From CAWFMO01 sp963817065 (GTDB lineage: Bacteria; Actinomycetota; Thermoleophilia; Solirubrobacterales; 70-9): a stretch of 64,000 nt of DNA. Below are positions 35,610-46,649 of the stretch, in pieces. The notes under the pieces were generated by a model. It did no database searches, had not been told where the DNA came from, and saw only the letters and a list, made by a program, of their open reading frames with translations. How positions within the stretch are numbered: the first letter of the stretch is position 1; each line of letters opens with the position of its first letter. Location: contig CAWFMO010000002.1 in assembly GCA_963817065.1 (NCBI GenBank), positions 310,001 through 374,000 of the forward strand, in the 5' to 3' direction. Position numbers and translations under genes: made by a program.

Positions 35610-36987
35610 ATGACCCCCCGCGCCCGAGGTCGCGTCCCGGTCCCCGCCTCCCCGGCGCCCGACACGATCGGAGACAGCAAGCTCCAGCCCGTCCTCTCGC
35701 GCAAGCTGCTGCTCGTCTTCATCGTCGGCGACATCCTCGGCGGCGGGATCTACGCGCTCGTCGGCGAGGTCGGCGGTCGCGTCGGCGGCGCGATCTGGAC
35801 CGCGTTCGCCGCCGCCCTGATCCTCGCCGCGTTCACCGCCGCGAGCTACGCCGAGCTGATCACCAAGTACCCGCACGCGGGCGGCGCCGGGCTGTTCGTC
35901 AACAGGGCCTTCAAGCAGCCCCTGGTCAGCTTCGTCGTCGCCTTCGCGGTCATGGCCTCGGGGATCACCTCGGCCGCGACCCTGGCGCGGGCCTTCGGCG
36001 GCGACTACCTCGGCGCGTTCATCGACGTCGAGGTCGTGGTCGCGGCGGTCGCGCTGCTGCTCGTGATCGCGGTGATCAACTTCGTCGGGATCAAGGAGTC
36101 GGCGCGGCTCAACCTCGGCTTCACCGCGATCGAGGTCGGCGGGTTGCTGCTGATCACGATCATCGGGCTCGGGGTCCTGTTCGACGGCGGCGGCGACACC
36201 GGGCGCGCGTTCGAATTCGACACCGAGGGCAACGAGACCGTGATCGCCGCGATCCTCGCCGGCACCGCGCTCTCCTTCTACGCGCTGATCGGCTTCGAGG
36301 ACTCGGCCAACATCGCCGAGGAGGTCCGCGACCCGCGCCGCTGCCTACCCGTTCGCGCTCTTCGCCGGGCTGCTGATCGCGGGCGTGATCTACATGCTGG
36401 TCACGATCGTCGCCTCGATGGTCGTCCCGACCGATGACCTCGCCGGATCCGACGGCCCGCTGCTCGAGGTCAACGAGGGGCCGCTCGCCGTCAACGACAA
36501 GGTCTTCTCGGCGATCGGGCTGGTCGCGCTCTCGAACGGCGCGCTGATCAACCTGATCATGGCCTCGCGGCTGCTCTACGGGATGTCGCGCGAACGGGTG
36601 ATGCCGCGGCCGCTGGACTACGTCCACCCGGGTCGCAAGACGCCCGTCGTCGCGATCGCGTTCGTGACCGCGCTTGCGATCGCGCTCGCCGCGACCGGCG
36701 ATCTCAGCGACCTCGCCGACACGACCGTCGTCCTGCTGCTGATGGTCTTCATCGTCGTCAACATCAGCGTCCTGGTCCTGCGCCGCGACCCGGTCGACCA
36801 CGACCACTTCCGGGTCCCGACCGCGGTGCCGATCCTCGGCGCGATCGCCTGCGCGGTCGTGATGACCCAGCCGACCGGCGAGATCTACGGTCGCGCCGGC
36901 CTCCTGATCCTGCTCGGGCTGATCCTCTATGTGCCGAGCTGGCTGCTGACGCGGCGCGAGGACGCCGGCGCCGGCGGCCGGACCTAG
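35610..36987 (+). pseudogene. APC-family amino acid permease, frameshifted
   Basis: A single-base insertion splits this gene. Frame 1 (from ATG 35610) encodes FIVGDILGGGIYALVGEVGG and five or so membrane segments down to SANIAEEVRDPRR; frame 2 resumes at once with AYPFALFAGLLIAGVIYMLV and runs to 36987. Removing the T at 36342 gives a continuous 458-aa APC transporter with about 12 membrane segments and the GGGIYALVG substrate motif. It would take up amino acids or polyamines. The insertion is not in a homopolymer; it could be a sequence error or real decay. Shares a CTAG stop with folP. Confidence 0.85.
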
Positions 36988-37814
36988 GGTCGCTCGCCGA
37001 TCGACCCCGCACGCTCGGGGTCGAGGATCGCCGCGGCGACGACGAGGCCCTCGCGGACCTCCTCGACGTCGTGGACGCGCACCCAGTCGGCTCCGTTGGC
37101 GGCCGCGAGCGCGCAGGAGGCGATCGTCCCGCCGAGCCGGCGCTCGACCGGCGCGCCGGTGATCTTGCCGATGAAGCTCTTGCGGGAGGTGCCGACGAGC
37201 AGCGGGCGGCCGAGGCTTCGCAGCTCTCCCAGACGCCTGAGCAATTGAATGTTGTGGTCGGCGGTCTTGCCGAACCCGATCCCCGGGTCGACCCAGATCC
37301 TGCGCTCGTCGATCCCCGCCGCGACCGCGTGCTCGATCCGCTCGGCGAGGAACGCCTTGACGTCGTCGACGACGTCGTCGTAGGTCGGGTCCTCCTGCAT
37401 CGTCCGCGGGTTCCCCTGCATGTGCATCAGGACGACCTCGACCCCGCGCTCGGCGCAGAGCCCGGCGAGCTCGGGATCCCCGCGGAGCGCGGTGACGTCG
37501 TTGACGATCGTCGCCCCCGCCTCGATCGCGGCGTCGGCGACCGCGGCCTTGGCGGTGTCGATCGAGACCGGCACTCCGACCCCGACCAGGCCGTCGAGCA
37601 CCGGCAGCACGCGCGCGAGCTCCTCCTCGGCGCCGACCTCGGCCGCGCCCGGCCGCGTCGACTCGCCGCCGATGTCGAGCGCGTCGGCGCCCTGCTCGAC
37701 GAGCGCGGCGGCGTGCTCGACCGCCCGCGCGGGGTCGAGGTACTCGCCGCCGTCGGAGAACGAGTCAGGGGTCACGTTGACGACCCCCATGATCTGCGTG
37801 TCGGGCACGCTCAC
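36984..37814 (-). CDS. folP: Dihydropteroate synthase
   Basis: 276 aa from GTG 37814, overlapping the amine oxidase stop as GTGA. It condenses hydroxymethyldihydropterin-PP with p-aminobenzoate and is the sulfonamide target. IMGVVNVTPDSFSDGGEYLD, ADALDIGGESTRPGA, IVNDVTALRGDPELA, VVLMHMQGNPRTMQ, WVDPGIGFGKTADHN, LLVGTSRKSFIG and WVRVHDVEEVRE are the standard DHPS blocks. Confidence 0.95.
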   Translation of the reverse strand: MSVPDTQIMGVVNVTPDSFSDGGEYLDPARAVEHAAALVEQGADALDIGGESTRPGAAEVGAEEELARVLPVLDGLVGVGVPVSIDTAKAAVADAAIEAGATIVNDVTALRGDPELAGLCAERGVEVVLMHMQGNPRTMQEDPTYDDVVDDVKAFLAERIEHAVAAGIDERRIWVDPGIGFGKTADHNIQLLRRLGELRSLGRPLLVGTSRKSFIGKITGAPVERRLGGTIASCALAAANGADWVRVHDVEEVREGLVVAAAILDPERAGSIGERP

Positions 37815-39169
37815 GCCGCGAGGACCTCGCGCGCGGCGCGCTCGCCCGAGGAGATCGCGCCGTCCATGTAGCCGTTCCAGACCGTCGCGGTCTCGGCCCC
37901 GGCCCAGTGCAGCGGCCCTACCGGCGCCCGCAGCGCCGGACCCGCGGCGAGCCAGGCGCCCGGCGGCATGAAGCCGCCGTAGCAGCCGCGCGACCACTCG
38001 TCGTTCGGCCACGGCTTGTCGACGTAGCGCTCCGGGCTCGCGGCGCGGTCGCCGAAGAGGCGCTCGAGGCAGCCGAGCACCGAGCGGCGGCGCTCCTCGT
38101 CGGGCATCGCGGCGCCCTTGCGCGCGGCCGCGCCCTCGAGGAACGCGAGCAGCACGCCCGGCGAGCCGTCGGGGGGCGAGTTGTCGTAGGTGACCGAGAC
38201 CGGCCCGTCGGCGCTCGTCGCCTGGCCCGAGAGCCCGTCGTCGCGCCAGAACGGGCGCTCGTAGATCGCCATGCACTTGACGACGCTGCCCTGCGCCATC
38301 CGCTGGCTGAGGGCGTCGCGCCGGGCCGGAAGCGGCGGGTCGTGGGCGATCCGCGCGGTCAGCGTCGGCGGGATCGCGACGATCGCGTGCCGCGCCCGCA
38401 GCTCGCCGGCGCCGGACTCGATCCTGACCCCGTCCCCCGAGCGCTCGATCCTCGAGACCGGCGCCGAGAGCGCGATCGCGTCGCCGAGCTGCTCGGCGAT
38501 CCGCAGCGAGATCAGCTGCGTCCCGCCGACGACGCGCGAGTCCTGGGCGCCGCCCTCGGTGTCGAAGAGGACCTCGAGCGAGCCGGCCGAGCGAACGTAG
38601 AAGAGGAAGTGGAGCAGCGAGAGGTCCTCGGGCTCGACCGCCCAGACCGCCCATGTCCCGAGCTTCATCAGGTCGCGGGCGCCCGGGGTGCGGATGTGGC
38701 GGCGCATCCAGGTCGCGAACGTCTGCGCGTCCCACTCGGCCGCCTTCGGCGCGCTCCAAGGCGACTCGGGGTCGATCTTTCCCGCCATCCGGTTGAGCCG
38801 CGCCATCACCGCGCCGGTCTCGGCGAGCGCCAGCGGGCTCATCTTCGGGATCGTCCCCTTGTAGGTCCGGATCCGCCCGTTGCGCTCGAACAGGTTCTTG
38901 CCCTCCTCGTAGGTCTTGAAGGTCTCGAGCCCGAGCTCGTCGATCAGCGCCAGCGCCCGGTGCTGGGTCGGCCCGACCCACTGGCCGCCGACCTCGACGA
39001 TCTTGCCCTCGGCGCCGGGGATCGCGATCTCCTCGTTCAGCGTCCGCCCCCCGACCCGGTCGCGGGCCTCGAGCACGACCACGTCGGCGCCGCCGGCGGC
39101 GAGCGAGCGCGCGGCGCTCAATCCGGCGAGCCCGGCTCCGACGACCGCGACATCGGCCTCCCGCTGCAT
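37811..39169 (-). CDS. Flavin-containing amine oxidase
   Basis: 452 aa. FAD-binding Rossmann motif VAVVGAGLAGLSAARSLAAG near the N-terminus, LEARDRVGGRTLN, VGGQWVGPTQHRALALIDEL, and the C-terminal PVGPLHWAGAETATVWNGYM DGAISSGERAA which places the flavin; these are hallmarks of monoamine/polyamine oxidases. The covalent-FAD Cys of human MAO is not evident. It sits between folP and ftsH and is coupled to folP by GTGA, though no functional link to folate is obvious. Confidence 0.88.
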   Translation of the reverse strand: MQREADVAVVGAGLAGLSAARSLAAGGADVVVLEARDRVGGRTLNEEIAIPGAEGKIVEVGGQWVGPTQHRALALIDELGLETFKTYEEGKNLFERNGRIRTYKGTIPKMSPLALAETGAVMARLNRMAGKIDPESPWSAPKAAEWDAQTFATWMRRHIRTPGARDLMKLGTWAVWAVEPEDLSLLHFLFYVRSAGSLEVLFDTEGGAQDSRVVGGTQLISLRIAEQLGDAIALSAPVSRIERSGDGVRIESGAGELRARHAIVAIPPTLTARIAHDPPLPARRDALSQRMAQGSVVKCMAIYERPFWRDDGLSGQATSADGPVSVTYDNSPPDGSPGVLLAFLEGAAARKGAAMPDEERRRSVLGCLERLFGDRAASPERYVDKPWPNDEWSRGCYGGFMPPGAWLAAGPALRAPVGPLHWAGAETATVWNGYMDGAISSGERAAREVLAA

Positions 39170-39184
39170 CGAGGAAGTATCTAG

Positions 39185-41143
<1,959 letters not shown>

Positions 41144-41177
41144 CGGAAAATCGAGGGTACCAGGGGGGAACCGCCGC

Positions 41178-41721
41178 TCAGGGCGCTTCCCCGGCAAGCG
41201 CGGCTACGTACGAAAGGTTGCGAAACCGCTGCTCGTGGTCGAGCCCGTAGCCGATCGCGTAGCGGTTGGGGATCTCGAAGCCGACGTAGCGAATCGGCAG
41301 GTCGACACGCCGGCGCTCGGGCTTGGTCAGCAGGGCGCAGACCTCGAGCGATCTTGGGTTTCGCGCCTTGAGGTTGCGCATCAGGTAATGGAGGGTGAGG
41401 CCCGAATCGATGATGTCCTCGACCACGAGCACGTCGCGGCCCTCGATCGACGGCGTCGAGGTCCTTGAGGATCCGCACGACGCCCGAGGAGTCGGTGCTC
41501 GAGCCGTAGCTCGAGACGGCCATGAAGTCGAGCTCCGAGGGCACGGTCAGCTTGCGCATCAGGTCGGCGAGGAACGGCACGGCGCCCTTGAGCACCCCGA
41601 CCATCAGCAGGTCGCGGCCCTCGTAGTCGCGGCTGATCTCGGCCCCGAGCTCCTCGATCCGGCGCCCGAGATCCTCCTCGGCGACCAGGGTCTCACCGAT
41701 CAGCTCCTCGTCCGGTCCCAT
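41178..41721 (-). pseudogene. hpt: Hypoxanthine phosphoribosyltransferase, frameshifted in this sequence
   Basis: Purine salvage: hypoxanthine/guanine to IMP/GMP. The first frame (from ATG 41721) has ELGAEISRDYEGRDLLMVGV LKGAVPFLADLMRKL and SGVVRILKDLDA; the second frame supplies SIEGRDVLVVEDIIDSGLTL with the PRPP-binding VVEDIIDSG loop, then the C-terminus to 41178. Removing one base near 41451 restores KDLDASIEGRDVLVVED, the family consensus, in a 180-aa protein. Because the gene is well conserved and otherwise intact, a sequence error is likely. It lies between tilS and ftsH, as in many Gram-positives. Confidence 0.88.
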
Positions 41722-41731
41722 CGGGGTGATT

Positions 41732-43067
41732 CTAGGTCTCGGCGCGGGCCGTCAACAGGGCGGCGGGGCCGTGGAGCTCGTCGAGCTTGAACTCATCCGA
41801 GATCGCGACCCCCGCGACCCAGGCGATCCGCTCGCCGGCGACCACGACCGGCAGCTCGCGGCGCAGCGAGCGCGGGACCTTGGCGTCGGTGAACAGGTCC
41901 TGGAGCGTCTTCGTGCCGCCGAGCCCGAGCGGGCGCATCCGGTCGCCCTCCTGCCAGGAGCGGACCCGCAGATCGGCGCCGAGCTTCCCGGGGTCGAGCG
42001 CCGCGGCCTCGGCGCCGGCGGGGTGCGGCGGGCCGTCGATCAGCTCGGCCCGGAGGCGCCAGTGGCCGAAGCTGCAGCGCCCGGGGACAGCGAGCGCGAC
42101 CTCGCGCGGCGGCTCCGCCCGCGCGGCCGAGAAGCGGACGTGGCCGTGCTCGAGGTTCGCCTCGAGCCCGCCGCCGAGCTCGACCGTCCCCCCCTCCGGC
42201 GCGCGGGCGAGGCGCAGGATCTCGGCGGCGCGCTCGCGCCCGAGCGCGACCGGGCGCGCGGCGGCGCGCTCGGCCAGCCGCCGCAGCGCCAGCCGCCGCA
42301 GCGCCGGGTGCAGCTCCTCGAGCCCGGCGGCCGGCACCGCGGCCACCCCCGGGGCGGCGCCGGCGGCGGCCAGCGCCTGCTCGGCGAGCTCCTCGAGCGC
42401 TTCGGATTCCTCGGCGAGCTCATCGCGGGTGGCGGCGATCGTCCGCTGGGCCTCAGGGGAGATCTGCTCGAGCACCGGCAGGACCTCGTTGCGGATCCGG
42501 TTGCGGGCATACAGCGGCTCGGCGTTGGTCGGGTCGTCGCGGAACGGGAGCCCGGCGCCCTCGGCGAGCTCGCGGACCCGGGCGCGCGGCAGCCCGATCA
42601 GCGGGCGGACGACGCGGCCGCGCCGCGGCGCGAGCCCGAGCAGCGCCCGGCTGCCCGGCGAGCTCGCGAGCCGGTAGAGGGTGGTCTCGACGACGTCGGT
42701 GAGCGTGTGCCCGGTCACGACCCAGCTCAGCCCGTGGCGCGCGCGCTCCGACTCGGCCGCGACGTAGCGCGCCTCTCGCGCCGCCGCCTGGACGTTGCCG
42801 GGCTCGAGCGAGACCCGCCGCGCCTCGAGCTCGATCCCGAGCCGCTCGCAGAGCGCGGCGCAGGTCGCGCTCGTCCTCGTCGGAGTCCTCGCGCAGCCCG
42901 TAGTTGAGATGGAGCGCCCGCACGCGCTCGGGCCCGAGCGCGGCGCTGACCCCGGCGGCGGTCGCGGCGGAGTCGGCGCCGCCCGAGACGAGCACGAGCG
43001 CCGAGTCCGGGGGGGCCAAGAGGCCGCTTTCGAGCACCGCCTGGGCGAGCGGATCGGGCACGGCCAC
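41732..43067 (-). pseudogene. tilS: tRNA(Ile)-lysidine synthase, frameshifted in this sequence
   Basis: Makes lysidine at C34 of tRNA-Ile2 and is normally essential. The first frame, from GTG 43067, has the PP-loop ALVLVSGGADSAATAAGVSA (SGGxDS) and LHLNYGLREDSDEDE; the second continues with CAALCERLGIELEARRVSLE, VVTGHTLTDVVETTLYRLAS and RPLIGLPRARVRELAEGAGL PFRDDPTN, and the C-terminal TilS domain RMRPLGLGGTKTLQDLFTDA KVPRSLR. Removing one C near 42869 gives a continuous 444-aa protein. Since loss would be lethal, a sequencing or assembly error is the best explanation. Confidence 0.88.
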
Positions 43068-43175
43068 AGGTTAAGTCCAACGGGCGTCCACTCCCGGGCC
43101 TCGTACGCCGGTCCACCGCGCCCGTCGCCTGAGAACCGCGCGCGGTCAGAGGCCGAAGTAGGAGCAGGCAATGCG

Positions 43176-43844
43176 ATGCGATCCCGAAGCTCCAGATTCC
43201 TCACCCTCTCCGCGATCCTCTGCGCGCTCGCCCTGGCTTCCGCGCCCGCCGCGGCGGCCGACTGCCCCGGCGCCGACACGCCGCCGCTCCTCAACCTCTT
43301 CAACCTCAACGGCTTCGGCGACGTCACGACCTGCCTGCTCAACGCCGAGCGGGCAAAGCACGGGCTCGCCCCGCTGACACAGAACGACCGGCTCGCCTCG
43401 GCCGCGGCGGGTCACTCCTCGGAGATGCGCTGGAAGAGCTTCTTCTCCCACACCTCCCCCGACGGGAGCACGGTCGAGGACCGGATCACCGCGACCGGCT
43501 ACCTCGACTCGGCGATCGACTTCAACCTCGGCGAGAATCTCGCCTGGGGCAACGGCATCCTCGGGACCCCGCGTGCCCTGCACATCGCCTGGATGAACAG
43601 TCCGGGCCACCGGGCGAACATCCTCAACCCGGTCTTCCGCGAAGTCGGCGTCGGCGCCGAATGGGGCAGCCCGCTCGACCCCTTTCTGCCGGTCTCGGTG
43701 ATCGTCACCCACGACTTCGGGGTCGTCACCAACGGGATCGTCGACCCGCCGGCGAACGTGAACCACAAGAAGGCGAAGGCGAAGAAGAAGGCTAAGAAGA
43801 GGAAGAAGAAGCGGAGGAAGGCGAGGAAGAGGCCGGGTAGGTGA
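43176..43844 (+). CDS. Secreted CAP-domain protein with a Lys/Arg-rich tail
   Basis: 222 aa from ATG 43176 (AGGAGCAGGC about 8 nt upstream). Signal peptide FLTLSAILCALALASAPAAA. CAP/SCP (YkwD-type) domain: LLNAERAKHGLAPLTQNDRL, SEMRWKSFFSHTSPDGSTVE DR, GENLAWG and AWMNSPGHRANILNPVFREV GVGAEWG, including the two His and Glu residues of the CAP cavity. After a short linker it ends in KKAKAKKKAKKRKKKRRKAR-type sequence (43764-43841) without Cys. CAP proteins bind lipids or are secreted effectors; bacterial roles are mostly unknown. The tail-coding DNA overlaps the convergent cyclase gene by 53 nt. Confidence 0.85.
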   Translation: MRSRSSRFLTLSAILCALALASAPAAAADCPGADTPPLLNLFNLNGFGDVTTCLLNAERAKHGLAPLTQNDRLASAAAGHSSEMRWKSFFSHTSPDGSTVEDRITATGYLDSAIDFNLGENLAWGNGILGTPRALHIAWMNSPGHRANILNPVFREVGVGAEWGSPLDPFLPVSVIVTHDFGVVTNGIVDPPANVNHKKAKAKKKAKKRKKKRRKARKRPGR

Positions 43845-45012
43845 TGTAGAGCGAGACCGGATCCTCGAACCCCTTGAGGGTCACCTCGCCGATCGGCTCG
43901 AAGCTGAGCCAGTCGGAGTCCGAGATCGCGTCGACGATCGGCTTCGTGACCAGCACCTCTCCTCCGAGCGCCCGGCTGACGACGCGGTGGGAGAGGTTGA
44001 CGTCGGTCCCGAAGTAGTCCCCGTCGCGATAGACCGCGCTGCCGAAGTGGAGGCCGACTCGCGGCTGGGGGCGCTCCTGGAACAGGCGCAGGAAGCCGAC
44101 CGCCCACTCGGTCAGCGATGCCGGCTCCGGCGAGACCACCATCACCTCGTCGCCGATCGTCTTGACGATCGTCGCTTCGGACGGCAGCGTCGCCTCGACC
44201 GTGTCGACGAAGCGCTCGATCAGGTCGAGCGCCTCCTCGTCGCCCTCCTCCTCGGTGAAGCGGGTGAAGCCGGCGAGGTCGACGAAGCAGAACGCCATCG
44301 TCACCCGCGGCAGCGCGCTGCGCCCGCCCTCGAGGTCGGTCTCCATGTGGCCGACGACGTCCTGCTCGATGTAGAAGCGCAGGTAGCGGTTGTGCATGTA
44401 GTCCATCAGCGGCGCCGCGATCGGCAGCAGGTCGGCCGCCAGCCCCTCGATCTCCTCGGCCATCTCCAGCGGCGGGACCCCGCCGCGGATCAGCGGCTCG
44501 TGGACATAGAGATGAAAGAGGCGGACCTCGGCGTCGGCGACGCGGCGGATCGACTGCGCGTAGATCCGGACGAGCTGGAGGAAGGCGACGAGCGGGAAGC
44601 CCGACTGCAAGACCTCGGAGATGTGCTCGAGGGCGAGCATGTCGTCCTCGTTCAGCGTTCCGTCGTGGCCGAGCGGCGTGCCGAGCAGCGTCATCACGCG
44701 GTCGATCAGCTCGACCTCGAGCCCGGTGCGCTCGGCAGCCTCCTCCTTGCTGAAGCTCGGCCCCGGGACCTGGAACAGGTCCTCGGCGAATCCGAAGGCG
44801 AGCTTGCCCTCGCGCGCCGCGTCCTTGACCGAGTCGAGCGAGTAGCCGCGCTCGCGCATCCGCGAGACGACGCGGGCCTGGGCGGCGGCGGCGCGGGTCC
44901 ACTTGCCGTCCTTGATCGGGACCACCTTCTCGTCGGCCCAGCGCTTCAGGGTCGAGGCCGAGACCCCGGAGATCTTCGCGGCCTCGCCGATCGGGATGTG
45001 CTCGTCTGCCAC
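43792..45012 (-). CDS. Class III adenylate/guanylate cyclase with N-terminal MerR-like HTH
   Basis: 406 aa from GTG 45012. Residues 1-70 look like a MerR-type HTH (IPIGEAAKISGVSASTLKRW ADEKVVP). A helical region (about 75-225) resembles the regulatory domain of actinobacterial cyclases. The cyclase catalytic domain (about 230-395) has metal Asp in AFCFVDLAGFTRFTEEEG, VKTIGDEVMVVS with the second Asp, and GTDVNLSHRVVSRA with the Asn/Arg transition-state pair, so it is probably active. The Ser-rich C-terminus (SSSPSSASSSSS) is encoded opposite the Lys/Arg tail of the CAP gene and may not be selected. No membrane segment. Confidence 0.88.
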   Translation of the reverse strand: MADEHIPIGEAAKISGVSASTLKRWADEKVVPIKDGKWTRAAAAQARVVSRMRERGYSLDSVKDAAREGKLAFGFAEDLFQVPGPSFSKEEAAERTGLEVELIDRVMTLLGTPLGHDGTLNEDDMLALEHISEVLQSGFPLVAFLQLVRIYAQSIRRVADAEVRLFHLYVHEPLIRGGVPPLEMAEEIEGLAADLLPIAAPLMDYMHNRYLRFYIEQDVVGHMETDLEGGRSALPRVTMAFCFVDLAGFTRFTEEEGDEEALDLIERFVDTVEATLPSEATIVKTIGDEVMVVSPEPASLTEWAVGFLRLFQERPQPRVGLHFGSAVYRDGDYFGTDVNLSHRVVSRALGGEVLVTKPIVDAISDSDWLSFEPIGEVTLKGFEDPVSLYITYPASSSPSSASSSSS

Positions 45013-45060
45013 CGCCCCCTTCCTATCAGTCGTGGCCCGCGTGAACGGGGAGGCAGACGA

Positions 45061-45513
45061 TCAGTTCAGGAGCAGCCGCGGGTGATCGCGCTCGATCAGC
45101 TCGCGGTAATGCTCGAACAGCGGCTTCGCCGCCGGGAAGAAGCGCAGCGCCGCGGCGGCGTCGCCGCAGGTCGCGCGCATCCTCCCGCGGACCATCGCGA
45201 TCGCCGGGTTCTCGCGCCCCTGGAGAAAGCGGTTCGCGACCTCGGAGTCCATCGTCAGATGGAGGCCGGGCTCGGCGCGCGAGCGGCGCGAGAAGGTCCA
45301 TTCGAGAGAGTGGTCGGTGCTGCTCGAGGCGCTGATGTCGACCTGGAGCTTGAGGTCCGGGAACTCGAGCCGCAGCGGCGCGGCGGCGGCCCGGAGCCGC
45401 GGCCCGGCGTCGGGATCGGCGTCGACGTCCTTCAGCAACTGGTCGAGCAGCTTGCGCATCTCGCGCGCCGAGCCGAACCCGGGAGCCTTGGTTGCGGTTG
45501 CGGCAGTAGCCAT
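45061..45513 (-). CDS. SCP2 sterol-binding domain-like protein
   Basis: 150 aa. LRLEFPDLKLQVDISASSST DHSLEWTF, LHLTMDSEVANRFLQGRENPAIAMVRGRMR and AAALRFFPAAKPLFEHYREL resemble the single-domain SCP2 (sterol carrier) fold, a lipid-binding pocket. No signal peptide. The start ATG lies 10 nt after TACACT. The domain also occurs in the fusion protein at 2.5 kb. Confidence 0.7.
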   Translation of the reverse strand: MATAATATKAPGFGSAREMRKLLDQLLKDVDADPDAGPRLRAAAAPLRLEFPDLKLQVDISASSSTDHSLEWTFSRRSRAEPGLHLTMDSEVANRFLQGRENPAIAMVRGRMRATCGDAAAALRFFPAAKPLFEHYRELIERDHPRLLLN

Positions 45514-45596
45514 CAGCCGGTTGAGTGTATGCCCGGGCGCAAGGCCTTCGAACCGGGGTTGACGGTCGAGATCGCCACTCGAGCCTAACCCTGAAC

Positions 45597-45929
45597 CTAA
45601 GGCTTAAGCTTTTTCTGGATCTCGCCGATCGCGTCGGCGACCCGGGCGCCGATCGCCGCCGATGCCTCGCGCGCTTCGCCGCCGCGGCGCTCGATGAAGT
45701 CGCGCGCCTCCGCCCCCCGCCGCTCGACCGCGCCCTTGGCCTCGGCCCCGCGCCGCTCGAGCTCGTTGCGGGCGTCCTGGCCGCGGCTCACGACCTGGTT
45801 CAGCAACGATTCGGCGCGCTCCTTGGTCTCGGCGGCCGAGCCCGCGGTCGCCTCGAAGGTCTGCTCGACCGCCGCGCGCAGCGCGTCGGGCGCCGCCCGC
45901 GGGTCTGTAATGCGCCTGCGCTCCGGCAT
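45597..45929 (-). CDS. Small helical protein with 11-residue repeats (phasin-like)
   Basis: 110 aa from ATG 45929, 7 nt after a TAGGCT -10. The N-terminal half is helical (AVEQTFEATAGSAAETKERA ESLLNQVVSRG). Then three tandem 11-residue units, ELERRGAEAKG, AVERRGAEARD and FIERRGGEARE, form an amphipathic helix of apolipoprotein/phasin type. It may coat a lipid or polymer surface. No family name can be assigned with confidence. Confidence 0.65.
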   Translation of the reverse strand: MPERRRITDPRAAPDALRAAVEQTFEATAGSAAETKERAESLLNQVVSRGQDARNELERRGAEAKGAVERRGAEARDFIERRGGEAREASAAIGARVADAIGEIQKKLKP

Positions 45930-45946
45930 CGGCCGAAGCCTACCCT
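45930..45946. promoter_or_regulatory. Divergent -10 elements
   Basis: Minus-strand TAGGCT (45937-45942) serves the helical-repeat gene with 7-nt spacing; plus-strand TACCCT (45941-45946) lies 10 nt before GTG 45957 of the nucleoside phosphorylase. The hexamers overlap by two bases. Confidence 0.45.
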
Positions 45947-45956
45947 TACGGCCCGC

Positions 45957-46649
45957 GTGAACCCGATCCATCTCCGCCCCTCGAACCCGGTCGCCTCAGA
46001 CGCGCTGCTGCCCGGCGATCCCGGGCGCGCTCTCGCCCTCGCCCAGCTGCTGCTGACCAAGCCCCTGATGAGCAACCACGCCCGCGGGCTCTGGGGCTAT
46101 TCGGGCGAGACCGAGGCGGGCGATCCGCTGACGATTCAGGCGACCGGGATGGGCGGCCCGAGCGCCGCGATCGTGCTCGCCGAGCTCGCCGAGCTGGGGG
46201 TGAAGCGGGCGATCCGGGTCGGCACCTGCGGGGCCCTCGACCCGGGGCTCGCGCTCGGCGACCTGATCGCGGTCTCGGCCGCGCTCGCCGACGACGGGAC
46301 CAGCGCCCGGCTCGGCGCCGACGGGCTCGCCGAGCCCGATCCGCGCCTGACGACGGCGCTCCAGGCCGACGGCGTGCCGGCGGTCAAGATCGCGACCACC
46401 GACCTCTTCCACGAGGTCGATCCCGACCGCCCCGACGCCTGGAAACGGGCGGGAGCCGCCGCGGTCGAGATGGAGGCTGCGGCCCTGTTCACGCTCGGGC
46501 GCCGGCTCGGGGTCGACGTCGCCTGCCTGCTCGTGGTCAGCGACGTGACCGAGGGCTCGCAACGCAGGCGGATCGACGACGAGGCCCTCACCGACGCCGC
46601 CGAGCGCATGGGACGCGCCGCGGCGGCGGCGCTCGCCGCTACTCGCTGA
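45957..46649 (+). CDS. Nucleoside phosphorylase (PNP/UDP family)
   Basis: 230 aa from GTG 45957. ASDALLPGDPGRALALAQLL, TGMGGPSAAIVLAELAELGV, AIRVGTCGALDPGLALGDL, AVEMEAAALFTLGRRLGVD and LLVVSDVTEGSQRRR are the DeoD/Udp-type hexameric phosphorylase motifs: phosphate site GDPGR, and base/ribose site EMEAAALF with the following Asp in VVSDV. Salvages purine or uridine nucleosides; the base preference is not clear. The gene overlaps the next convergent gene by 11 nt. Confidence 0.88.
   Translation: MNPIHLRPSNPVASDALLPGDPGRALALAQLLLTKPLMSNHARGLWGYSGETEAGDPLTIQATGMGGPSAAIVLAELAELGVKRAIRVGTCGALDPGLALGDLIAVSAALADDGTSARLGADGLAEPDPRLTTALQADGVPAVKIATTDLFHEVDPDRPDAWKRAGAAAVEMEAAALFTLGRRLGVDVACLLVVSDVTEGSQRRRIDDEALTDAAERMGRAAAAALAATR

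Noticed and set aside
36330..36350. Programmed frameshifting in the permease, hpt and tilS
   Set aside because: No slippery sequence, stop codon or stimulatory structure common to the sites; single-base insertion is simpler.
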